Both the position numbers and the translations under genes were made by a program. Below the pieces are notes generated by a model that saw only the letters and a program-made list of their open reading frames with translations, was not told the origin of the DNA and made no database searches. Below, piece after piece: positions 42,609 through 54,612 of a stretch of DNA of 64,000 bases (position 1 is its first letter; each line of letters starts with the position of its first letter). This DNA comes from Neostapfia colusana (Eukaryota > Streptophyta > Magnoliopsida > Poales > Poaceae): positions 39,871,760-39,935,759 of the forward strand of contig JASWHV010000010.1 of NCBI GenBank assembly GCA_030760725.1, read 5' to 3'.

Positions 42609-43388
42609 CTACTCGTTTTCTTGAGCTGGCTCCTCGAGATCTTCCTCATCATTTCGGCTGCCTTCTGAGTCTGCTTTGGGTGGGGAGGATGCTGGTGGAG
42701 AAGTGCGACGACGCCTGATCGCTCGGCGATCTGGGGAGTCAGGAGTCCATGTATCATTCACGGTGACACACAGTTCATTCCCATCTCCTCTTTCTCTCGC
42801 CCTCAAACAGGCTCGCAGCAACGCCTCCGTTTCCTTCAGGGTGTCCCGGACATCCTGAAGCTCTTGTTGACACTCCTGCAGTCGAGTGCTGAGAATAGAA
42901 GCATCTTCCAAGCACAAGTCCATGTGCTCATGGGAAGTCCCTTGCTGCACCGGCGGGTACTTGTACTCCGTGGTACCACTCTCACACTGGAGGACATACA
43001 TGTACTCAGTTTTGTCCAAGTGGCGACGATAGATGTGACTCTAGCAGGTGATGGCCTCCCAGGTGACATCTTTCTCTGCATCGACCTGTGTCGCTCTACA
43101 AGCTGGAGAGTGGTGAATCTTAAGCAGCTGATTTTCGTGTATTATCCTCATCTCTGAACTCCATTCTTCCCTCTTCTCACGGATGGTCCTGGTGGAGTTA
43201 TAGTGGATGATTAGCTTGCCCGTATTGCCGGCGGCTTCGAGCATACGCCGAAGACGGAGCAATAAGCCTCCTACTGCCAATCCGTAGGAAAGGTACGTCA
43301 CCGGACGGCTCTCCTCTCTCTCGGCAAGAGCAACTATGGGAACTCTCCATCCTGTGGACTTGCGAGCGGTGCGAATCATGCGAACCAT
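42609..43388 (-). pseudogene. A2 ORF1 (upstream of gag), one stop
   Basis: A 259-codon frame between primer site and gag, in a position where most Ty3/gypsy elements have only leader. It is open except for TAG at 43041-43043, which replaces a CAG in A3. By hand count it is about 88 percent identical to A3 ORF1. It ends in an acidic EED/EEPAQ tail. I do not recognise a known domain: a basic N-terminal half, a predicted coiled coil (STRLQECQQELQDVRDTLKE) and a basic RRRR stretch. Confidence 0.75.
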
Positions 43389-43562
43389 CTAAAACAAAAA
43401 GAATTTAAAATTAGGTCAGATAAACTCTCAAACAAAAATCCTATTTTGAATGAAAATTGGGGTAAGATGAAGAAAGTGACTCATTTAAATAACACTTTTC
43501 AATCCACACCTTTGTAAAATAGTTTTTAAGAAAATAAGGCCCTTAAATACGTCCATTTCTAC
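43389..43562 (-). other. Intron-like segment before A2 ORF1
   Basis: On -, CCTAG/GTAGAA at 43563/43562 resembles a 5' splice site, and TTCTTTTTGTTTTAG directly before the ATG resembles a 3' splice site. 174 bp; the A3 counterpart is 173 bp. Prediction only. Confidence 0.4.
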
Positions 43563-43590
43563 CTAGGTCCACGTTCCTACGGGCAACCTT

Positions 43591-43603
43591 GGCTCTGATA
43601 CCA
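43591..43603 (-). other. Primer binding site of A2 (initiator Met tRNA)
   Basis: TGGTATCAGAGCC on -, four bases from the LTR end, the classical plant site complementary to the 3' end of initiator tRNA-Met. Confidence 0.9.
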
Positions 43604-43607
43604 CTTC

Positions 43608-46253
43608 TGTCACACCCGGTTTTTCCGAAGAACAACCAAGTGAATATCACATGTATGCCAGAATCATTTTCTCATACATGTGATGACAAATAGTGAAGCA
43701 TCATTTATTACAAGCCAGGTGTCGAATATAAATAAGTCTTACATCGCAAATGTCTCGATGGACAGTAATAAGTTCATCACAAGTAAATAAACTAGCAGCG
43801 GAAAATTATTCTTGAGGGCTCCATCACAGGCGTTGCCCGGGGGTCTCCATGAACCTAGAAACCTTCTTCGGGTCCAAAGTCTTGGTCATTATACACCACC
43901 TCATTATCTTGACCTGAGAAGCAATATAAACCAACAAAATATGCAAGGTTGAGTACCAATGGTACTCAGCAAGTGTGGGAAAATTATATCATGCATGGCT
44001 AGAACAAGGAGAGGTTGAACTCATGGTTAAAGCACTACGCAATTAATACCTATCACCTTAGCATATGCATAATAATAAATGACATGATAAAATAAATCCC
44101 AACCCAAGCTACAAGGAAACAAGGTAATGCAATTCTAGGGAAACTTCCTAACATGGGTTTCATATTTCAAATTACAATGCAAATAATTCTAGCTACACAT
44201 CCTAGCATAGGATCAAAGTGGTCAAGGACACTTGCCTCCTTCTTGCTGCTCTTGAAATGGGTAGTCCTGATCTTGGAAAGGGATAACTTGCTCTTGAACA
44301 GGTTCTACTTCATACCATCACACATAGCAAAAGAAAAACACAATCCATAAGACATAGTTCACACTTCCACTTCATACAAACCACACATTCATATCTATGA
44401 AAGTCATTCACCATTATATGTGTTGTGGTTACTCTATGTGTGTTGATTTGTGGCTTGCATGCACTTTTAATCATGTGTATATGATTCCTACTTTTATGTT
44501 CACATTTACACTTACCTACTGTATATGTATGAGTTTCCCATTTAAATAAATTCCTTATATTCAACTACTACACCTTTTCACTACCAAGTATGTATAAAAA
44601 GTATTTTTTTTCTCCATATGTGCCTTTAGAATTTCTACCAACCTTAAACTGAATTCTTTGGATTCTAGAAACTCCATTTATCATTTACTAGTTGCTATAT
44701 TTTCAGATTTATTTTCCTATACATAAATGTGTTCTTTATTATGAAATTAGTAATACACATCATCTAACAGAATAGGTTCTGGTCGTAAATAATTTAATAA
44801 CATGTTTTGACCTTTGCCTCTGATGTAAACTATTTCACAATTATTTTCCTATTTTCTAAAACTATTCATTGCTTAAAAATGTGTCCCTAAATGTGAATAA
44901 TAAATTAGACAGATTCAATTCAGCCCAAAATATGTTTTTATCTCACTCCAAAGTTTCCTAAATACTGAGAAAGTCTTTAATTAAAATTTGACAATATGTT
45001 TGTCCCACCTTTTAATTTTTAAACACTAGCAACATATTCAATTTCCTAAATTAAATACTAAACAGGGCTAAAAAGGTACACTCACCCCATTACAGGGTCT
45101 ATAATATTATTTTCAGAATTTCCAGGGGTCTAGCTACACTTATCAGAGGTGTTTTTCCTAATTTTCATTAAGTCCAGGGGCTAAAACTGATTTTTAAATG
45201 AATTTACATGATTTTCTGGAGTTCCAGGGGCTAGATCAGAAGTTTCCGGGGCTAGCTCTTATTTCCCGAGAACCCCAGGGGATAGCACGTAAGAATTCCA
45301 GTCTTTATAACGCGGGGCTGACGTGGACCATCCGATTTTAAACCGACGGCCGAGATTATAACATCGAACCGGTACGCGGGGGTTTAAACCCTACCGTGCG
45401 ATTTAAAATAAACGGCGCACAAGCGGCCACGTCGCTCTGATCGAGCGCGGGCGGCGCTGCCGGCGGCGCACAGCGGCGGGAAGCGGTGATCTCGCCGGAA
45501 ACTTTCGGATCTTCGGGAATTCTTCCTAGAACTGTGATTTTATGGCATAGATCGGTAGAGGGGAGGTCGGGGATCTCACCTCGGGGGTTTTCTTGAGCTC
45601 GGAGGACCTGGAAGGTGATCGGCGACGAGGTCCGAGGCAAAACCACGGCAAAGCTCGTCGGCGCTGCGTTTACACCGCAAATCACCGAGTTTTCTGCACC
45701 TGCAAGGTTCCCCGGAGGCGGTGGATCAAGACCAGCGAGTTAGATCGGAATTTCCGAGCTTAGATCGGCCAGAATTCGCCGGAGAAGTCTCGGTTCTCAC
45801 CGAAAAATCGGCGATCGTGGGCGAAAAATAGAACGAGGCCGGGGTTTTTATAGACGGGGGAGGGCGGCGGGGTGGTTTAGATCACGTCCGCGTCGCCTAC
45901 GAACAGAATTCAGCGGGGATACGCCGAAATCCCAATCGGTTTTGATTCCGGTGCGAGGGAGTCCGGCGCTGTCGCGAGGTAGACGAAGATCGGGTGGGTC
46001 CCGCCTGTCAGCGTGAGGAAGCAGCGCGCTCGGCTGCGGGCTGGCGCGGGCGCTGGCTGGGCCGGCTGGTGGGTTTCGGCCCACTGGCCGGTTTTTTTCT
46101 GTTTTCTCATTTTCTATTTCTTTTCTGATTTGGGTTAAATTTGAACTCCAGCTTGAATTTGAATTTTTGCAAAGCATGCAACACGTCCAAAAATTTTTAA
46201 ATTCCCCTCTTAACATGATTTAGGATTTTGAATCAAAATTTTGGGGTGTTACA
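43608..46253 (-). mobile_element. A2 5' LTR with internal deletion
   Basis: 2646 bp against 3432 in the 3' LTR. About 775 bp (34813-35587 in the 3' LTR) are missing at 44060-44062, where both original breakpoints share AGC. The rest is very similar to the 3' LTR. TATA on - at 45845-45852. Confidence 0.92.
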
Positions 46254-46640
46254 ACATGTCCCACGGGGCCGGACCTCCCTCTCCTTAGATGGGGGCTTCG
46301 GGACCGCCACGTGGCCGGCAGATCCGGACCCCCCCATCCCCAGGGGGTGAGCTCCGGAGACCTCCGGGGCCCTTAATACAGTAAGGACCCGGGGAAGGTG
46401 TCCGTGCAGAGCTTCGAGATTGGTGAAGGCCTCTGAGTATCTTGTGGAGCTAAGGGCTTGGCCAGGCAAAACCAAGAAGAAGACAAAAAGCATAACAGGC
46501 ACAAATATTCAAGAGAGTCTATTTATTCATGGCTCCATGAGCTGGACTACAGACTCGATAAAAAGAAAGAAATAAGCCCTAGAGTCCCCCGGGATCGCGC
46601 CGGAACCTAGAGGCTACAAAGGCGGCCACATCCCCGACTT
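46254..46640. other. D2 tail right of A2
   Basis: Continues the G-box minisatellite that A2 interrupted (CCACGTGG at about 46309), then matches the reverse complement of D1 20500-20815, including the word for the poly-A-like CATGGCTCCATGAG region. No gene. Confidence 0.7.
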
Positions 46641-48335
46641 CAGCCCTGGCGGTCTCCTCCCGCTCCGCGGAAGGGCCCTCTCTCTGGCTCCAGTGAGAAT
46701 GAAGGGTCCCGGCTCCTGAAGCATGTCAACACATGCGTAGCAACCTCCAAGGCCTGGCCCCGTCCCTCTGCCTCAAGCTCGCTGGCGACCACCGAGTCCA
46801 GCCTGCTCAGCTTGGCGCCGAGTGACTCCAGTGCGGGATCACTTCAGCCACCTTCAGCGCAGGAGCCGCCGCCTTCAGCGGGCTGAAGCCAAGAGGGACC
46901 AAGGCGGACCCCGCCTTGTCGACGAAGCTCGACGCACGGGCCTCGGAGGACCGCGAGGCAAAGAGCTCCTCTACCTCGTGGCGGGCTGCTCGCAGGGCGT
47001 CACGGCTTCCCTCGGAGGATTCCTTCTCCTTGGCCGCCAGGGAGCTTTCCCGAAGGCGGAGAGACTGGGCAAGCCGCTCCAGCTCTGAAGCCCGGAAGTC
47101 AATAGCCAGCTCCCGATCCAGGATCGCCTAACGTTCCAGGGAGACCTGCTCCTCCCTCATGGCAAGGTCAGCCCCCTGGGCCTCTAGCTCCCTGGCCTGA
47201 GCTCGCAGGTCGTCCTCGCCTGCCGCCAGCCGCGCGGCGACCGTCTTCGCCTCGGCTGCCGTGGAGCGCTCCTGGTCCTCAACGGCGCGCTTACTGCGCT
47301 CCAACCTCTACCGCACCTCCTCCACGGTATAGAGGCTCTCCTCGGCCTGGGCATGCATCTCTAGGGCCTCCCTGTGGAGCCGCCGCGTCTTGGAGTCCAG
47401 ACGATTGACAGCCCGCTTCTGCCGGTTGAGGAGCGCTTCCATGATGTCAAGCGATTCTTGCCTGCAGTCGAGCTCGCCCTTGACCTTCGCGGTCCGCTCC
47501 CGCAAAAGGTTCCCCCAGATGAGGAGGCGATCCCTCTCGACCGTCTGCTCCTCCCGCTCATGACCAAGCGCGGCCAGGACCTGTCGGACGCTCGCTTGGG
47601 CGAGCACGAAGGCATCCACGAGGGGCGGTGGGGCAGCGGAGGCCGGAGCGGCACCCCCGATCTCTTCCATCACATTGTCCTCAAGAAAAGACGACGCGAC
47701 GGGTGCCGGGATGAGACACCGTTCAGGAGAAGCCGGCACAGGGACCTCGACAGCAGGACCCGCCGAAACCTCACTAACAGCTGGCCCCTCAGCCGGTGGA
47801 GAGGGAAGAGTGGAAGGAATTGGCGCTGGCATAGAATCTGGGCAGACCGGAACAGAAGGAACTCGCGCTGGCTTGGGGGCCGCAGCAGCTGTCTCGGTTT
47901 CTGAGCGCAAAGGCGCTGACTCCCCATCAGTCGGGGACGGCCGAGAAGCACGAACACTCCAGCGGGCCCTGAACCCCGACTTCCGAGCCAGGGTAGGACC
48001 TCTAGAGCCCGCCGTCGCCACAGACGGCCACTCCGCAGTCGCCTGGACTGACGGAGCAGGGGACGCTCCAGAAGCTCCCCTCGGCGCATCAACAGGTTCC
48101 CTGGAGACTCCACTGCTTGAGGAGGGAGGGCGCGACGTCCGGGTACCTTCGGCCTGTTGTCGCTTAAGAGGAGTCCCGTCAGGATGATGAGCCCAGGACC
48201 TCTTGGGGTCACCACCGGACGGAGCGCCATCTCCAGAAGCAAGAGGTGCAGGCACCCTGTATCCCTGACTTGGTGCAGACGCCGCCGCCGGAGGAGATCG
48301 AGCGCGCTTCTTCTCTGGGGCGGGTTGGAAGCCAT
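46641..48335 (-). pseudogene. D2 accessory antisense ORF, short form with coiled coil
   Basis: ATG at 48335 (MASNPAPEKKRARS after a small frame change) lacks the N-terminal domain of D0/D3 and goes straight to the Ser/Pro/Ala-rich linker (SAPSQG, GGDPKR). The main open part is 48375-47308 (355 codons). It leads into a long coiled coil (EREEQTVERDRLL, RLHREALEMHAQAEESL) that continues past a stop at about 47305-47307 and a TAG near 47128 to about 46815. A frameshifted tail follows with IPALESLGAKLSRLDSV. Function unknown. Confidence 0.7.
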
Positions 48336-48434
48336 GATAGGGAAGAGCTCGACGACAGGGAAGACAAGGGCACAAGAATCCAAGGAAAGTGAAAGCGCTG
48401 GGAAGTGCGAAGGGAAGCCGTGATGCGGGTAAGA

Positions 48435-48446
48435 TCCCCTTTTAAA
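48435..48446 (-). promoter_or_regulatory. TATA-like word upstream of D2 aORF
   Basis: TTTTAAAAGGGG on -, about 100 bp before the aORF ATG; the same word occurs in D3 (about 49996-50005). Confidence 0.35.
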
Positions 48447-48831
48447 ACTTTCCAGGAACGATTCGAAGCAATTCGAAACTCTTCGAATACACCCCATGGG
48501 CAACCACTTCGGCTCCAAGACCGAGCGCCGATGACAGGTGAACCCAAGCCGTCCAGCTGAAGCGGTAGGTCAAGGAGTCAGTCTCCCAAGAAGACGAGCC
48601 GGCAAGGCGCTTCGGCGGTTCTCGAAGAAAGCGCCGCAACATGCAGAAGTGGCAGCCTTGCGAACCGCCGCAGTAAATACATCCATCAAGTGGGCACACG
48701 CTCCCACGATCCCGCGACTGTTCGTGCTCCGGCAGCGGTCAATGCGGGACTTAGAGGAAGTGCGCGGAACAGAAGAGACGGAGGCCCCACCTCGGGCTCG
48801 CTATCTCCCCCGAGATGGGCCCGGGGGCCAC

Positions 48832-49914
48832 TATCGGTACCCTCGATATGGCGTACCCCCGCGCACAAGGGAAAATGCCTAAGGATCTCGCCCTTCTCCG
48901 CAGGGAGAGCTCTGAAGGCACCACGTGTCCAGCGGGGCCGGACCTCCCTCTCCTCAGAGGAGAGCTCCGGGCCCGCCACATGGCCAGAAGCAGACGGACC
49001 TCCTACCTCCACGGGGAGAGCTCCGAAGGCGCCACGTGTCTCGCGGGGCCAGACCTCCCTCTCCTCAGAGGAGAGCTCCGGGCCCGCCACGTGGCCAACA
49101 GAAGCCGGACCTCCCCCTCCGCGGGGAGAGGTCCGAAGGCTCCACGTGTTCCGTGGGGCCGGACCTCCCTCTCCTCAGAGGAGAGCTCCGGGCCCGCCAC
49201 GTGGCCAGCATGACGGCGCTGCCTGCCCCCTGCGGTAGGCAGCAGGTGTAAAGACGCACCATACCTTGCCCATACAAGGTATTCAAGGCCCGCGCCTTCC
49301 CAAGACGCGAATACGCAGAGCACGCCTGTGTCAGGTGCCGTTGAGCCCAGTCGCATCGGAGACTGGAGCACCATGTCAGATCCTGCCAGCCAATAAACAC
49401 AGCGACAAGACATCCCCTACCGCCCCGCCGTCATAAACCACTACGACTAGCTTGTGGCATGGGCAGGGCGGCAGAACGAAGACTCGTAAGCCTTCGTTAG
49501 AGACAACTACCGACATAACTACAGATACGATAGTCGGCAGGCAATCTCCCCGGGACCACCTGTCTGGTCCCGGGCCCCCCTTGTAAGTCGCTCGAGCCTT
49601 GGACTATAAAAGGCTCCGGTAGGCAACGTTAGCAAGGGTTCGCACTCCAGCAACTCGCACCCTAGACATAACTCACCCTCAAGCTCTGGACTCTGGTTCT
49701 GAGCAACAAGCAATACAGCGAGCACCTCTGCTGACCGTGGACGTAGGGTTTTACGCTCCGACGGCCCGAACCTCGTAAAACTTGCCGTGTCAAGCTTCTC
49801 CCTCACTCGTCCCTTACGCTTAAGCTCTCCGCAAGCGACTAGCCCCTCCCAAAAAGAACCTCCGCGGGCTGCCCAGAGCAGGTCCGGGGGAAGTGTCGAC
49901 CACACACTTTGACA
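48832..49914 (+). mobile_element. D2 3' LTR
   Basis: 1083 bp like the 5' LTR. The first two bases are TA, not TG, and the end is CTTTGACA, not CTTCGACA: single transitions at both termini. TATAAAA at 49605-49611 is intact. Followed by the target duplication ACAGG. Confidence 0.93.
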
Positions 49915-50379
49915 ACAGGGAAGACAAGGGCGCAAGAACTCAAGGAAGATGCAAGCGCTGGGAAGTGCGAAGGGAAGCCGCGATGCGGGTAAGATCCCCT
50001 TTTAAACTTCCCAGGTGCGATTCGAAACTCTTCGAATACACCGCTTGGGCAACCGCTTTGGATCCAAGACCAAGCGTCGATGACACGTGGACCCAAGCCG
50101 TCCAGCCGAAGCGGTGGGCCAAGAAGTCAGTCTCCCAAGGAGACGAGCCGGCAAGACGCTTCGCCGGTTCGCGAAAAAGCGCTGCGACGTGCAGAAGTGG
50201 CAGCCTTGGGAACAGCCGCAGTAAAAGCAGCCATCAAGTGGGCACACGCTCCCACGATCCCGCGACTGTTCGTGCTTCGGCAACAGTCAATGCGGGTCTT
50301 AGAGAAGGTGCGCGGAGTGGAAGAGACGGGGGCCCCACCTCGGGCTCACTATCTCCCCCCAGATGGGCCCGGGGGCCAC
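49915..50379. other. D3 spacer between aORF and 3' LTR
   Basis: Resumes D3 after D2. Contains the probable antisense promoter word TTTAAAAGGGG and a CCCGGGGGCCAC polypurine-type tract before the LTR. No gene. Confidence 0.75.
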
Positions 50380-51470
50380 TCTCGGTACCCTTAATACGGG
50401 GTACCCCCGCGCACAGGGGAAAATGCCTGAGGACCTCGCCCTTCTCCGCAGGGAGAGCTCTGAAGGCGCCATGTGTCCAACGGGGCCGGACCTCCCTCTC
50501 CTCAGAGCAGAGCTCCGGACCCGCCACGTGGCCAACTGAGCCAGACCTCCCCCCTCCATGGGAGAGCTCCAGAGGCTCCACGTGTCCTGCGGGGCCGGAC
50601 CTCCCTCTCCTCAGAGGAGAGCTCCGGGCCCGCCACGTGGCCAGCAGAAGCCGGACCTCCCCCCTCTGCGGGGAGAGCTCCGAAGGCTCCACGTGTCCCG
50701 CGGGGCCGGACCTCCCTCTCCTAAGAGGAGAGCTCCGAGCCGGCCACGTGGCCAGCAGAGCAGTGCTGCCTGCCCCCGCGCGGTACGCAGCAAGAGTAAA
50801 GACGCGCCATACCTTGCCCGTACAAGGTATTCAAGATCCGCGCCTTCCCAAGGCGCGGAAAAAGCGGAGCACGCCTCTGTCAGGTGCCGTTGCGACCAGT
50901 CACATCGCAGACTGGCGCACCGTATCAGAGCCTGCCCGCCAATAAACACAGCGACAAGACATCCCCTGCCGCCCCTGCCATCATCAACCACTACGACTAG
51001 CTTGCGGCATGGGCAGGGCGGCAGAACGAAGACTCGGAAGCCCTCGCCAGAGACAACTACCGGCGTAACTGCAGATACGGTAGATGGCAGGCAATCTCCC
51101 CGGGACCACCTGTCAGGTCCCGGGCCCACCTTGTAAGCCGCTTGAGCCTTGGACTATAAAAGGCTCGGGTAGGAAACGTTAGCAAGGGTTCGCCTCTTAC
51201 ACCCTCACACTCTAGCCATTCAACATCTTACACCCTCAAGCTCAGGACTCCGGTTCTGAGCAGCAAGCAATACAGCGAGCAACTCTGCTCACCGTGGACA
51301 TAGGGTTTTACGCTCCGGCGGCCTGAACCACGTAAAAACCCCGTGTCAAGCTTCTACCTCGATCGTCCCTAACATTGAAGCTCTCCGTGAGTGACTAGCC
51401 CCTCCGAAAAAGAACCTCCACGGGCTGCCCAGAGCAGGCCCGGGGGAAGTGTCGGCTACACACTTCGACA
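50380..51470 (+). mobile_element. D3 3' LTR
   Basis: 1091 bp, TCTCGGTACC (one change from TGTCGG) to CACTTCGACA. G-box monomers at 50455-50745, TATAAAA at 51155-51161. Followed by CCCCT, the D3 target duplication. Confidence 0.93.
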
Positions 51471-53225
51471 CCCCTGGACTCAGCGAAGCAAAAAGCAAAA
51501 ACCATACCCGACTCATAAACTTCCCTCGCGACAAGGGTGGTTTAACCAAAGCTAGTAAACTCCTATAAAAGGGTTTCCCATCATGTTTGACTCAGCACAC
51601 ACACCTTTCGCAAAACAAAACAGTTTTTCCAAAAACATAGGATCAATATGGTCAAGGGGCACTTGCCTTGTTCTTGCGGTTCGGTTGCTCTTGGATCTCG
51701 AAACCTTGTTGTTGCAGCTCGTCGTAGACAGCTCCCTGAGCTTATCCTGCTATACAGGATCGCGCACATACAAGGTCCATAGCAATCAATATCATGCACA
51801 AGCTTTAACTAGATGCAGTGATGCATATGCATTCTATCCTATAATCAGTTTTATTAGATCAGTTGCACGTATTCTTGCATGGTTTGCATGGATGTTATGA
51901 TGAACAGAGGTGTTCGGATCAAATGTGGACGTGGCGATGATCTTGTCTTTAGATCAACCCGATCAACAAGTGATCTGTCCACGAGAAAGCTTCTGTTCGA
52001 AAGGAATGGAAGAACAGATGCAAAGAAACACGACGATGTCGTGAGGTGATATGGGAGGCCTACCTTACGTTCTTCTTGGTCTTGGGGTCCTTCTCTGATC
52101 AGACAGATTTTTGGGACCTTCTTCCGGCAATCTTCCTCGACTAAACTCCGGTGATGGGCTTACTTGGAGAGTTGGGGCTAGGGCTCTAAGTCGTCGGCTC
52201 AGGAGTTGGAAAAGAAGTTCGTGGTTTCGGCCAGAGGTTCTGGGTTCTATTTATAATCGGGAGAAGAAGAGTCCTAATCTGATTGTATTCCGAATAGAAG
52301 TCCTGTTCAAATTTATCTTTGAATCTTAACATCTTATCTTTAGTTGATTTGGTGCGGTAACATTGTGGAATTAAGGTCGATTTTTTCTCCGTACCAATAT
52401 TTCTATGCATACATAATCAAAAAACCGCTCCAGAACTCGTTACCTCCTTGCTGATGAGGTCCAGAAGCTCCACGTGTCCACCGAGTTCTGGTCTCTCCCT
52501 TTCTGCAGGGACGAGCTCTGGTTGTGCCGCGTGTCAAGCGAGCGAGACCTCTCTCTTATACGAAGGTGGCTCCGCGCACGCCACGTGTCAGTGTCGGACC
52601 TTCCCTCTCTCTGAAGGTAGCTCCGGGTGTGCCACGTATCCATTCCGGACCTCCCTCTCTTCGGAGGTGAGTCCCGTAAATGCCACGGGTCGAGTAGCGT
52701 CGGACTTTCCTTTTTCCTCAGAGACGAGCTCTGAGGTAGACACATGTCAAAAAGTGACGGACTGCCCGGAGATAAGCTCCGGTGGCGACATATGTTCAAT
52801 AGAACCAGACCTCTCGGAGGTGACCTCCGAGATCGACACGTAACCATCGCGACGGCTCCCCTGATTTCCGTGTTGACTAGCTCCGAAGGTGACATGTGTC
52901 CTGCGGAAATGCCTTTGCTTCTTCCACAGAGGCTAGCTCCGGGGGCAACACGTGTCCCACAGGGTCGTACCTCTCCCCCTTAGCGGAGATGAGCCCCGAG
53001 CCTGCCACGTATCCAGCGGCGGACCTCTCCCCACTTTGCAGGGATGAGCTCCGAACACGCCACGTGGCCAGCGGGCCGTGGAAGTTGTCTTCGGCGCTCT
53101 CTAGGAACTAGATTCGGCTCTTATTGGCTATCTCTTTGATATTTTTCTTTGTTCCTACTTCTTTCAAAATGTTTTCTCTTCATGAAACATGAATATATGC
53201 TGAAACTAGAAATAAGGGTGTCACA
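51471..53225 (-). mobile_element. B2 3' LTR, second part
   Basis: Resumes the B2 LTR after D3 and runs to GGGTGTCACA at 53225, the reverse complement of the LTR start. The first five bases are the duplicated CCCCT. It includes an ATTTATAAT promoter-like word (about 52249-52257) and the G-box array. Confidence 0.88.
52455..53080 (-). repeat. G-box minisatellite in B2 U3
   Basis: About 11 units of roughly 50-60 bp with CACGTG or its decay forms and GAGCTC. Same unit as B1 and as family D LTRs. Confidence 0.85.
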
Positions 53226-53237
53226 AATCTACCCCCC

Positions 53238-53813
53238 TTAAATTGAATCTCGCCCTTGAGATTCGTTGGTAGAGAATAGATGAGAAAATTCTGCCTTGAT
53301 GTCTTCTTCACGCTCCCATGTGGCTTCAGCCTCGGTGTGATGGCTTCATTGTACCTTGCACAATCGGATTACTTTGTTCCGGGTGACCCTTTCCTTTACG
53401 TCCGAAATTCGGACAGGGTGCTCCGTATAAGTCAGGTATTCTTGAAGTTCAAGCTCTTCCATTGGTATTTGCTCCTCTGGTACTCTCAACCACTTCTTGA
53501 GCTGGGATACATGAAACACGTCATGTACGTCGGAAAGATATGTTGGGAGCTCTAGTTGATAGGCTACTTCTCCTCGCTTGTTCAAGATCTTAAATGGTCC
53601 GATGTAGCGAGGTGCTAGCTTGCCTTTGACGTTGAAACGTCGTTGGCCTCGGATAGGCGATACCTTAAGGTATACGAAGTCTCTAATTTCGAAAGTCAAC
53701 TTCCTTCGCCTATTGTCCGCATAGCCTTTCTGTCGTGACTGAGCAGCCTTTAAGTTCTCCCGTATCATTTGGACTTGCTTTTCAGCTTCTTGTAGCACTT
53801 CTGGTCCAAACAC
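53238..53813 (-). pseudogene. B2 integrase tail and chromodomain
   Basis: LQEAEKQVQMI helix, VSPIRGQRRFNVKGKLAPRYIGPF, DVHDVFHVSQLKKWL, then a chromodomain interrupted by TGA at 53346-53348, replacing the Trp of CKVQW. The frame goes on to a TAA that overlaps the polypurine tract (AAGGGGGGTAGATT, 53226-53240). About half the residues match family A, so B is a separate family of the same lineage. Confidence 0.87.
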
Positions 53814-53979
53814 TTGGTTCTCTCCGGTTTCGTTTCAAAACAGCGGTGTACTACACCGTCTACATACAATGCTTCGAAAGGCGACATATTCAAGCTAGCT
53901 TGATAGCTGTTGTTCTACGAGAATTCGGCGTACGGTAAACTCCTATCCCAACTACGCCCACATTTCAAGGCGCAAGCTC

Positions 53980-54546
53980 TCAACATGTCTTCCAAAATTT
54001 GGTTTGCCTATCGGTGTGTGGGTGATAAGCGGAGCTAAAATCCAGTCGTGTACCCATAACTTTCTGCAGCTTCCTCGAGAATCTAGAGGTAAACTGAGAA
54101 CCTCGATCTGAGACTATCCTCCTCGGGACTCCATGACGGCACACGATCTGCTCCATGTACAACTCAGCTAATTGTGCAACGTTGTACTTGACCCTTACAA
54201 GGAGAAAATGGGCTGTTTTCGTCAATCGGTCCACAATAACCCAGATGGAGTCATAACCCGACTAAGTACGTGGCATTCTGACGATGAAATCCATGCTGAT
54301 GTCTTCTCACTTCCACTCGGGTACTTTCAAGGGTTGCAACGATCCAATGGGTCTTTGATGTTCGGCGTTCACCCATCGGCATGTGTCGCATAGGTCAACG
54401 TATTCGGCTATGTCCCTCTTCATACCATCCCACCAATAACAAGTCTTCAAGTCCTTGTACATCTTGGTGCTTCCGGGATGTATGGAATAGTGTGAATCAT
54501 GTGCCCCTTTTAATATCATGTTGCGGATGTGCTTCATGTTAGGCAC
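53980..54546 (-). pseudogene. B2 integrase N-terminus and core
   Basis: Zinc region HDSHYSIHPGS with CDTC (54546-54307), stops, then core from MDRLTKTAHF (54234) with VSDRGSQFTSRF. The usual DGQTER motif is broken (DRQTK) and the frame shifts here, so the catalytic glutamate is lost in this reading. Confidence 0.85.
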
Positions 54547-54612
54547 ACAAATCCTTTTTCCTAGCCAAAGCGTACCCTTCTCATCTTCCTTGAAATATTT
54601 CTCTATTCCTCG

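Larger units (their letters stand above)
34361..46253 (-). mobile_element. A2: full-length family A chromovirus
   Basis: 11.9 kb on -: 5' LTR (43608-46253), initiator-Met primer site, ORF1, gag-pol with chromodomain, polypurine tract, 3' LTR (34361-37792). The flanks ACGTG (34356-34360) and ACATG (46254-46258) are a target duplication with one CpG-type change, inside a CACGTG box of D2. It is the youngest insertion on the D branch of the stack. Confidence 0.93.
29607..49914 (+). mobile_element. D2: gag-only Tat element with A2 inside
   Basis: Flanked by ACAGG at 29602-29606 and 49915-49919, a perfect target duplication in D3. Without A2 it is about 8.4 kb: 5' LTR, primer site, gag, tandem duplication, integrase tail remnant, non-coding tail, aORF in antisense, 3' LTR. 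Protease, RT, both RNase H domains and the integrase core are absent. Both LTRs are 1083 bp but differ by scattered, mostly transition-type changes. Confidence 0.92.
17790..51470 (+). mobile_element. D3: family D element with two nested insertions
   Basis: It is flanked by CCCCT at 17785-17789 and 51471-51475, a perfect 5 bp target duplication inside the B2 LTR. Of its own sequence only about 3.2 kb remains: a truncated 5' LTR, the N-terminal part of the aORF, the spacer, and the 3' LTR. Its gag and pol are gone, removed together with one end of D1 by a deletion whose junction is at 18720/18721. D1 (-) and D2 (+) are inserted in its aORF region. Confidence 0.85.
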
